From contig JAWLBB010000002.1 in NCBI GenBank assembly GCA_041395105.1, positions 992,001 to 1,056,000 of the forward strand: DNA of 64,000 nucleotides. The letters run 5' to 3'. Shown here piece by piece: positions 35,162 to 42,129 of the stretch. A program made the translations under genes and the position numbers. Numbering within the stretch: the first letter of the stretch is position 1; each line of letters begins with the position of its first letter. This DNA is from Opitutaceae bacterium (lineage in GTDB: Bacteria > Verrucomicrobiota > Verrucomicrobiia > Opitutales > Opitutaceae). Below the pieces are notes generated by a model, which saw only the letters and a list, made by a program, of their open reading frames with translations, was not told the origin of the DNA and did no database searches.

Positions 35162-37135
35162 ATGAAAACATTCGTCCAATCGATCATCGCCGTCACCGCT
35201 CTCGCCATTCTGAGCGCATGTGGCAAGCAGGGTTCCAATCAGGGCGCCGGACACGGAGCCCTCAGCGGCAACGCAGCCGAGAGAGTCTACGTCCCCCCCG
35301 GAGAGCACGACGAGCATTACGCCTTCATTTCAGGCGGATTCAGCGGTCAGTTGGCGGTCTACGGACTGCCCTCGGGCCGACTCTTCAAGGTGATTCCGGT
35401 GTTCTCGCAGGACGCCGAGAAAGCGTACGGGTACAATGAGGAGACCAAGCCCCTCCTCAACACCTCCTACGGTTTCATCCCCTGGGGCGACTCCCACCAT
35501 CCGGACATCTCCCAGACCAATGGCGAGGTCGATGGTCGCTGGGTATTCATCAACGAGAACAACACGCCCCGCATCGGCCGCATCGACCTGACCACCTTTG
35601 AGACGGTTGAGACGATCGAGATTCCCAATTCCGCCGGCAACCACAGCTCCTCTTTCGTGACCGAGAATACGGAATACGTGGTGGCGGGCACCCGTTTCAG
35701 CGTGCCGATTCCCCAGCGCGACATGCCGATCAACGAATACAAGGGCAACTTCAAGGGTGCGCTTTCGTTTATCAAGGTCGATCCCAAGAGCGGTGAGATG
35801 AATCTCTCCTTTCAGATCCTGATGCCGGGTTTCAATTACGACCTCTCCCATCCCGGCCGGGGCAAATCCCATGGCTGGTTCTTCTTCACCACCTACAATA
35901 CCGAAGAGGCCAACTCCCTGCTCGAGGTCAACGCGTCCCAGAACGACAAGGACTTCATCGCCGCAGTCAACTGGCAGATGGCGGAAAAGCTCATCGCCGA
36001 AGGCAAGGGGCGCAAAATGGCCGCCAACTACGCCCACAACCTCTATGACGAGAGCACCCAGTCGGCTTCGACCGAGATGATCGACGAAGTCATGGTGATC
36101 GACCCGGCGGATCACCCCGGACTGGTCTTCTTCCTGCCCACCCCGAAATCACCCCATGGTTGCGATGTTTCTCCCGATGGCGAATACATCATCGGCAGCG
36201 GCAAGCTGGCCGCCTCCATCACCGCGCATTCCTTCACCAAGATGAAGGAGGCGATCGAAGCGAAGAACTTCGATGGCGAAGCCTACGGCATCCCCATCCT
36301 CAGCTACGAAGGCACCCTCGCCGGCACCGTCCAGCAGCCCGGCCTCGGCCCCCTCCACACCGAGTTTGACGGCAAGGGCAATGCCTACACCACGTTCTTC
36401 ATCTCATCCGAGGTGGTGAAGTGGAAACTTGGCACTTGGGAAATCGTCGACCGCAAGCCCTGCTATTATTCGGTCGGGCATCTCATGATTCCCGGCGGCA
36501 ACTCCCGCAAGCCGTGGGGCAAATACCTGGTCGCCATGAACAAGATCACCAAGGACCGTTATCTTCCGACCGGCCCTGAAGTGACCCAGTCGGCCCAGCT
36601 TTATGATATCTCCGGCGACAAGATGGAGCTGTTGCTCGACTTCCCGACCGTGGGCGAGCCGCACTACGCCGCCGGATGCCCGGCGGACCTCATCGCCGCC
36701 AACTCGAAGAAGTTCTACGCCCTCGAGGAAAACAACCACCCCCATGCCGTCAAAAACGGTTCCGAGGCCAGGGTGGTCCGCGAGAGCCCGAATGTGGTCC
36801 GCATCTACCTGACCATGATCCGCAGTCACTTCACCCCCGACAATATCGAGGGGGTCAAGGTCGGCGATACCGTCTACTTCCACGTGACGAACTTGGAGCA
36901 GGACTACGACGTGCCGCACGGCATCTCCATGATCGGGGCCCGCACGAGCGAGCTCCTCATCATGCCGGGTCAGACCGAGACGTTTGTCTGGAAACCGGAA
37001 CGCCCCGGAGTCTGGCCCTTCTACTGCACCGATTTCTGCTCGGCCCTCCATCAGGAGATGCAGGGATACGTCCGGGTTTCCCCCACGGATTCCAACGTGC
37101 CGATCTCCTTCACTCTCGACGGCGATCCCCTCTGA
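35162..37135 (+). CDS. nosZ: Nitrous-oxide reductase, clade II (Sec-type)
   Basis: Reduces N2O to N2 in the periplasm. Length 657 residues. The signal peptide lacks a twin-arginine motif and ends in 'ILSACGK', so export is by Sec and the protein may be a lipoprotein; this defines the atypical clade II. The seven-bladed propeller carries the His ligands for the CuZ cluster, including 'WGDSHHPDISQ' and later 'KSPHGCDVSPDG'. The C-terminal cupredoxin has the CuA motif 'CTDFCSALHQEMQGY' (C-x3-C-x3-H-x2-M). All expected blocks are present, so the enzyme should be functional. Confidence 0.96.
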   Translation: MKTFVQSIIAVTALAILSACGKQGSNQGAGHGALSGNAAERVYVPPGEHDEHYAFISGGFSGQLAVYGLPSGRLFKVIPVFSQDAEKAYGYNEETKPLLNTSYGFIPWGDSHHPDISQTNGEVDGRWVFINENNTPRIGRIDLTTFETVETIEIPNSAGNHSSSFVTENTEYVVAGTRFSVPIPQRDMPINEYKGNFKGALSFIKVDPKSGEMNLSFQILMPGFNYDLSHPGRGKSHGWFFFTTYNTEEANSLLEVNASQNDKDFIAAVNWQMAEKLIAEGKGRKMAANYAHNLYDESTQSASTEMIDEVMVIDPADHPGLVFFLPTPKSPHGCDVSPDGEYIIGSGKLAASITAHSFTKMKEAIEAKNFDGEAYGIPILSYEGTLAGTVQQPGLGPLHTEFDGKGNAYTTFFISSEVVKWKLGTWEIVDRKPCYYSVGHLMIPGGNSRKPWGKYLVAMNKITKDRYLPTGPEVTQSAQLYDISGDKMELLLDFPTVGEPHYAAGCPADLIAANSKKFYALEENNHPHAVKNGSEARVVRESPNVVRIYLTMIRSHFTPDNIEGVKVGDTVYFHVTNLEQDYDVPHGISMIGARTSELLIMPGQTETFVWKPERPGVWPFYCTDFCSALHQEMQGYVRVSPTDSNVPISFTLDGDPL

Positions 37136-37332
37136 GCCGCCAACCGCCTTTGGTCTGGTAGGCCATCACCACCCCCGCCCCTTCGACCGGCGGATTCGGC
37201 CGGCGGGGGGGCCGGGCTTGCCGAGAAAATCCCATCACGCCGCGACGCGGCCGTCTCCGGCCACCGGGACGCCCGGTTCCGCGCCGTGACTCCCGAAGCC
37301 GGATCCCCGTTGTTCCCGAAGTATCCACCCAG

Positions 37333-37935
37333 ATGAAAAAACCACAAATCCTCATGATCGCGGGATCACTGATGCTGCTCTTCCTCTTCGTATTCCCCAT
37401 GTGGGTCATACGTCTCGAAGCACCGCAATACCCGATTCCCCTGGGCATGGATATCTCCATCACGAAGATCACCGGGGAGAACCCGAACGATCTGAAGAAC
37501 ATCAATATCATGAATCACTATATCGGGATGCACCCGATCCCGGAGAAGATTCCCGAGTTCTCCATCTTCCCCGCAGTGATCCTCTTCATGGTTGCGCTGG
37601 GAATCGGGATCGGAGTCAAGGGGAACTACAAATGGTTTCTCGGGTGGTTCATCCTGATGTCCCTGCTCGGATGCGCCGGCATGGTCGACTTCTATATCTG
37701 GGAGTACAACTACGGCCATTCCCTCGATGCCAAAGCGATCATGAGTTTCAGCAATCCCGATGGTTCGCCCCTCGCCTACCAACCGCCGCTGATCGGGACA
37801 AAGAAGATCCTCAACTTCACCGCGCATTCCTACCCGAAGATCGCCGCCTACCTCATGTTTGCCGGTATGCTGATGACCCTCGCAGCCAGTTATCTCGGAT
37901 GGAAGGAGTCCAGGGCGATCAAGGCGTCAAGCTGA
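37333..37935 (+). CDS. Nos-cluster integral membrane protein of unknown function
   Basis: A 200-residue protein with about four transmembrane helices: near 6-24 ('LMIAGSLMLLFLFVFPMWV'), 78-96, 102-122 and 170-190. Between them are periplasmic-type loops with 'MNHYIGMHPIPEKIPE' and 'YGHSLDAKA'. The His/Met-containing loop suggests possible metal or copper contact, which is inference only. Uncharacterised membrane proteins between nosZ and nosL are common in clade II clusters, and this gene fits that position. The 197-bp gap after nosZ is GC-rich and holds no recognisable gene. Confidence 0.75.
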   Translation: MKKPQILMIAGSLMLLFLFVFPMWVIRLEAPQYPIPLGMDISITKITGENPNDLKNINIMNHYIGMHPIPEKIPEFSIFPAVILFMVALGIGIGVKGNYKWFLGWFILMSLLGCAGMVDFYIWEYNYGHSLDAKAIMSFSNPDGSPLAYQPPLIGTKKILNFTAHSYPKIAAYLMFAGMLMTLAASYLGWKESRAIKASS

Positions 37936-37974
37936 CATCCCGTACCGCGACCTTGTGCGCTGTTTCCTCCCGAC

Positions 37975-38436
37975 ATGAAATCCAACAACGCTCACCGGCT
38001 CTTCGTTCTCGCCTGGGTCATCCTGCTCGGCGCCTGCCGCATTGAACCAGAGCCGATCGCCTACGGCTCCGATGCCTGCGCCCATTGCCGGATGACCATC
38101 GTCGACTCGACCCACGCCGCCCAGCTGGTCACGAAGAAAGGCAAGCAGTTCAAATTCGATGCCATCGAATGCCTGGTCCAGAAACTGCCCGAATGGTCAC
38201 CTGATGAGATCGGGCTCCTCAGGGTCGCCGACTATGCCAACCCCGGTCAGATGACCGACGCCGAAAGTGCCACCTACCTCATCAGCAAAGGAATCCGCAG
38301 CCCGATGGGCGCCAATCTGTCGGCATTTGCCGAACCCGAATCCGCTGCGAACGCCCGGACCGAACACACCGGCCGGATTCTCAAGTGGAATGAGCTGGCC
38401 AACGCGCTGGAATCCGTATTCCAAGGCACCGATTGA
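37975..38436 (+). CDS. nosL: Copper chaperone lipoprotein NosL
   Basis: A 153-residue exported lipoprotein with lipobox 'LLGAC' (Cys21). The metal motif 'DACAHCRMTI' has Cys35, Cys38 and Met40 in the D-x-C-x2-C-x-M pattern of NosL, followed by 'KKGKQFKFDAIECLV'. NosL passes Cu(I) to apo-NosZ with the help of NosDFY. It lies 39 bp after the membrane protein gene and 31 bp before nosD. Confidence 0.92.
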   Translation: MKSNNAHRLFVLAWVILLGACRIEPEPIAYGSDACAHCRMTIVDSTHAAQLVTKKGKQFKFDAIECLVQKLPEWSPDEIGLLRVADYANPGQMTDAESATYLISKGIRSPMGANLSAFAEPESAANARTEHTGRILKWNELANALESVFQGTD

Positions 38437-38467
38437 TCGCCTCCCCCTGGTCAACTCGCCGCCAGCC

Positions 38468-39733
38468 GTGCCCCCCCCGTTGTCCATCGCCCTTCGAGCG
38501 CTACTCGCTGCCTTTCTGTTCGCTTCGCCTTCGAGCGTTCTTGCGCGGCAGTTCGTGGTTTCCCCCGGCGGCACCCCGATTTCGATCCGTGCGGCCATCG
38601 AGGAGGCGAACGCCGGCGACGAGATCATCATCCGGGGCGGCATCTGGCGCGAGCACGACCTGGTCATTGACAAGCCCCTCACCCTGACCGGCGCAGGCGA
38701 TCCGATCATCGACGGAGAAGAGGCCGGAACCATCCTGACCATCCGAAGCGATGACGTCGTCATTCGTGGCCTGACTCTCGAAAACGTAGGACATAGCTAT
38801 ACCAAAGAGTATGCCGCCATCCGGGTCGATCGTTGCCGCAATTTCCTTCTCGAGGGAAACAACTTGAGGAAGGTTTTCTTCGGCATCCTCATCGAGAAAT
38901 CCCACGACGGCATTGTCCGCGACAACACCGTATCCAGTCTCGCAGTCAATGAAGCCGGCTCGGGAAACGGTATCCACATCTGGCATTCTACCGACCTTCA
39001 GGTCCTGGACAATTCCGTCAGCCGGTTGCGCGACGGCATTTACCTCGAGTTCGTCGACCAAAGCGAAATCGCCGGAAACACCAGCTTCGACAATATCCGC
39101 TACGGTCTTCACTTCATGTTCTCGAATCACAACGCCTATCATGACAACGTATTCCGAAGCAACGGCGCGGGCGTCGCGGTCATGTTCTCGAAGTTCGTCA
39201 CCATGGAACACAACGTCTTCGAGAAGAACTGGGGCAGCGCCTCCTACGGACTGTTGCTCAAGGAAATCTACGACGCCGAGGTCGGCCACAATACCTTCCA
39301 TCAGAACACCATCGCGGTGAACATCGACGGCTCCACCCGGATCACCTACCGGGACAATACCTTTTCCCGCAACGGTTGGGCGGTCAAGGTGATCGGCGCC
39401 TGCTACGAAAACAACTTCGAGAAGAACGATTTCCTGCAGAACGCCTTCGATGTCGCCTACCATGGCAAGCTGAACGACAACCGCTTCAACGGGAACCACT
39501 GGAGCGACTACACCGGCTACGACCTGGACCGGGACGGAATCGGCGATGTGCCCTACCGGCCGGTGAAACTGTTCTCCTATATCGTCAACAACACCCCGGA
39601 AACCCTTGTCCTGTTACGAAGCCTTTTTGTTGATATCATCAACTTCTCTGAAAAGGTCTCTCCCGCCTTCACGCCCGACAACCTCCTGGACGATCGTCCA
39701 CAGATGAAGAGATTCCATGATTCGGATCGATAA
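38468..39733 (+). CDS. nosD: Periplasmic copper-processing protein NosD
   Basis: Right-handed beta-helix (carbohydrate-binding/sugar-hydrolase-type CASH repeats) protein required for CuZ assembly. The repeats show as 'N-x-F/V...N' ladders from about residue 70 to 330, and the conserved 'NHWSDYTGYDLDRDGIGD' block lies near the C-terminus. No ATG is suitably placed. I use GTG 38468, which gives a signal peptide ending 'SSVLARQ'; TTG 38480 is an alternative. Its end overlaps nosF by 17 bp. Confidence 0.9.
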   Translation: MPPPLSIALRALLAAFLFASPSSVLARQFVVSPGGTPISIRAAIEEANAGDEIIIRGGIWREHDLVIDKPLTLTGAGDPIIDGEEAGTILTIRSDDVVIRGLTLENVGHSYTKEYAAIRVDRCRNFLLEGNNLRKVFFGILIEKSHDGIVRDNTVSSLAVNEAGSGNGIHIWHSTDLQVLDNSVSRLRDGIYLEFVDQSEIAGNTSFDNIRYGLHFMFSNHNAYHDNVFRSNGAGVAVMFSKFVTMEHNVFEKNWGSASYGLLLKEIYDAEVGHNTFHQNTIAVNIDGSTRITYRDNTFSRNGWAVKVIGACYENNFEKNDFLQNAFDVAYHGKLNDNRFNGNHWSDYTGYDLDRDGIGDVPYRPVKLFSYIVNNTPETLVLLRSLFVDIINFSEKVSPAFTPDNLLDDRPQMKRFHDSDR

Positions 39734-40436
39734 CCTGAAGAAGTGCTTTGGTCGACTCGAGGTCCTCAAATCACTCTGTCTGGAGATTGAAGGAGGTGGC
39801 GTCTATTCCGTGCTCGGGCCCAATGGTTCCGGCAAGACAACCCTGATCAAATCAATCCTCGGCATGGTCGTACCGGACAGTGGGACCATCACATTCGCCG
39901 GGCAGCCGGTCCTCGGCCAGTGGAGGTACCGGAACAATATCAGCTACCTCCCGCAAATCGCCCATTTCCCGGGTAACCTGACCGTGGTCGAACTGCTCAG
40001 GATGATCCGGGACCTGCGGTCCAGACCCGACCGGCACCGGGACCTCGTCTCTCTCTTCGGACTCGAACCCTTCCTCAACAAGAAGCTCGGCAACCTCTCC
40101 GGCGGAACCAAACAGAAGGTCAATCTCGTCCTCACCTTCATGTTTGAATCGGACCTTATCCTGCTGGACGAACCAACGGCCGGCCTCGACCCGATCTCGA
40201 TGATCCACCTGCGGGAACTCCTCCGGACCGAGCGTGAAAAGGGCCGCACCGTCATCGTGACCACCCATATCATGAGCTTTGCCGAGGAAATCTCGGATCA
40301 GATCATCTTCGTGCTCGACGGCCAGATCCACTTCAAGGGGAGCGTCAGCCAGATCAGGGACGAAACCGGACAACCCACCCTGGAAACCGCCATCGCCGCT
40401 ATCCTGAGGGGGCAGGCTGGAATGGCACTAAGATAA
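39717..40436 (+). CDS. nosF: ABC transporter ATPase NosF
   Basis: A 239-residue cytoplasmic ATPase. Walker A 'GPNGSGKTT' (38-46), signature 'LSGGTKQK', Walker B 'LILLDEPTAGLDP' and the switch His in 'VTTHIMSF' are all intact. With NosY and NosD it forms the NosDFY machine that energises copper-sulphur site assembly in NosZ. It overlaps nosD by 17 bp, and a REP-B pair separates it from nosY. Confidence 0.93.
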   Translation: MIRIDNLKKCFGRLEVLKSLCLEIEGGGVYSVLGPNGSGKTTLIKSILGMVVPDSGTITFAGQPVLGQWRYRNNISYLPQIAHFPGNLTVVELLRMIRDLRSRPDRHRDLVSLFGLEPFLNKKLGNLSGGTKQKVNLVLTFMFESDLILLDEPTAGLDPISMIHLRELLRTEREKGRTVIVTTHIMSFAEEISDQIIFVLDGQIHFKGSVSQIRDETGQPTLETAIAAILRGQAGMALR

Positions 40437-40487
40437 GCAGATTCTTTGGCTCAGAACTGGCATTTCTTGTTGGTGTATTTGTCTGGT

Positions 40488-40551
40488 GTAGTCGCCCCAG
40501 TCTCTTGGGGCGTGTCAACGTGGATACGCAGCAAGAGACTGCCGCGGCTAC
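40488..40551. repeat. REP-B pair between nosF and nosY
   Basis: Direct arm GTAGTCGCCCCAGTCTCTTG... at 40488 and an inverted arm ending in CTAC at 40551, with the same GTCTCT loops as at 13089 and 15321 but with the two stem types swapped in order. It lies within an operon-like gene run. Confidence 0.78.
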
Positions 40552-40621
40552 ATCTCGTGATCCCTCCTGAATACCCCTTAACCAAGCGCCATTCCAGCCT
40601 GACCCCTTTCCCCATTCCGTC

Positions 40622-41410
40622 ATGACGATTCTCAAAATACTCAGATACAGCTTCGCCGATCTCAATCGAAGCCGGTGGAGCTACGTCTATCTTCTGTTCT
40701 ACCTTTCCCTCGGCTTTGTTCTGCTCTTTCTCAACAACGACCTTTCGAAGGCAATCGTCACCCTGCTCAATGTGATCATCGTTCTCACTCCGTTGATCGG
40801 GACGGTGCTCGGTATCACCACCTTCTACAACGCCGCCGAGTTCACCGAACTACTGCTGGCCCAACCCATCAAACGGACGACCATCATTCTCGGCCAGTAT
40901 CTCGGGATCTCACTCTCACTCTCCATGAGCCTGGTCGTCGGCCTGGGCATCCCTTTCCTCGCCTACGGTCTCCTGCGTTCGGCCGCGATCTTCGATTTCG
41001 CGCTCCTCCTGCTCATCGGTTCACTGCTCAGTTTCATCTTCGTCGCCCTCGCCTTTGCCATCGCCATCACCCAGGAGAACCGGGTCAAGGGATTCGGCTA
41101 TGCCATCCTCAGCTGGCTCTTTTTCGCCGTTATCTACGACGGGCTCTTTCTCATCTCCCTGGTCGTCTTCGACGATTACCCGATCGATCGTTTCGCCCTC
41201 ATTGCGACGCTTTTCAATCCCATCGACCTCTCCCGCATTCTCATCCTGCTCAAACTCGATATCTCCGCCCTCATGGGCTACACCGGAGCTGTCTTCGAAC
41301 GCTTTTTCGGCACCCCCGCCGGCATGGTCGTTTCACTCTGCGCCCTCTTTGCGTGGTGCCTGATTCCCATGCTGGTCATCCGTCAGAAGCTCGCCCGCAA
41401 GGATTTCTGA
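40622..41410 (+). CDS. nosY: ABC transporter permease NosY
   Basis: A 262-residue membrane protein with six hydrophobic helices. The typical NosY blocks are 'TFYNAAEFTELLLAQPIKR' (cytoplasmic coupling region after helix 2) and 'FNPIDLSRILILLKLDISALMGYTG' before the last helix. It is the membrane partner of NosF and the last gene of the cluster, ending 22 bp before the convergent Rrf2 gene. Confidence 0.92.
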   Translation: MTILKILRYSFADLNRSRWSYVYLLFYLSLGFVLLFLNNDLSKAIVTLLNVIIVLTPLIGTVLGITTFYNAAEFTELLLAQPIKRTTIILGQYLGISLSLSMSLVVGLGIPFLAYGLLRSAAIFDFALLLLIGSLLSFIFVALAFAIAITQENRVKGFGYAILSWLFFAVIYDGLFLISLVVFDDYPIDRFALIATLFNPIDLSRILILLKLDISALMGYTGAVFERFFGTPAGMVVSLCALFAWCLIPMLVIRQKLARKDF

Positions 41411-41432
41411 GAGTCGGCCGACCCCCGCTTGA

Positions 41433-41849
41433 TCAGCCCCTTCCCTTGCCCACAAACGACCAGAAGCTGACACTCTTGAGCTGGTCGATGACCGCCTCGT
41501 TCAGTCCCACAAGGGTGTCATGAACCGGACAGGGCTCCCCCTTGCCGCACCATCCCGGTCCGAAAGGACAGAGGCTCGGATCGCGATGGCTCTCGAACAG
41601 ACTGACCACATCAAAGAGACTGATCTTTCCTGGAGGCAACGCCAGCCGGTATCCGCCGCCCGGCCCCCGGGTGCCCAGCACGAATCCCGCCTGAGACAAA
41701 ACCGTCAGAACCTTTGCCACCAGGGGCTGGGAAAGATTCCTAAGCCCTGCAACCTGACTCGAGCTGAGCTGGCAGCCGCTTGGATAACACTCCGCCAGAG
41801 CGCTCATCGCCGCCACTGCACAACCGCTCATTTTGCCGTATCCAAACAT
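41433..41849 (-). CDS. Rrf2-family Fe-S transcription regulator (NsrR/IscR-like)
   Basis: A 138-residue winged-helix repressor. DNA-binding half: 'LSSSQVAGLRNLSQPLVAKVLTVLSQAGFVLGTRGPGGGYRL' spans the recognition helix and wing (given here in part as family text). Three Cys (94, 101 and 107) have spacing C-x6-C-x5-C, close to but not identical with IscR (x5, x5) and NsrR (x7, x5). It faces the nos cluster tail to tail. A role in sensing NO or Fe-S status and controlling nos genes is likely by context. The target site is unknown; a strong palindrome lies upstream of the gene (42000-42025). Confidence 0.85.
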   Translation of the reverse strand: MFGYGKMSGCAVAAMSALAECYPSGCQLSSSQVAGLRNLSQPLVAKVLTVLSQAGFVLGTRGPGGGYRLALPPGKISLFDVVSLFESHRDPSLCPFGPGWCGKGEPCPVHDTLVGLNEAVIDQLKSVSFWSFVGKGRG

Positions 41850-41999
41850 GATTTCGCTTTTTCCGGATCTTCGTCTTTATGTTTCCGTCCACTCGATCAA
41901 GACCCGCCGTTCGCCGCGGGATCCATCTGCCGGAAGGAGGAGCCATGAGAAGAGAACCGGCGATGCCTGACCATCGCCTCGCAGGCACCTGCTTACAAG

Positions 42000-42025
42000 T
42001 ATAAAAGAAGTTTTCTTCTTTTATA
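42000..42025. promoter_or_regulatory. AT-rich 11-bp inverted repeat between Rrf2 and GH9 genes
   Basis: TATAAAAGAAG and its perfect inverse CTTCTTTTATA separated by TTTT, in a GC-rich setting. It lies 150 bp upstream of the Rrf2 start and 105 bp upstream of the GH9 start, so it could be an operator shared by two divergent promoters or a regulator-binding site. An intrinsic terminator role is unlikely because the stem is AT-rich. Confidence 0.45.
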
Positions 42026-42129
42026 GTTCCGGCAATACCTGGACCGTTCGACCAGCCCGGCGACGCTCTCGACAATCGCCGAACAGTTTGCCTTGGCACC
42101 AACCTGTTCCCGCGCCACGCTTTCCGGCC

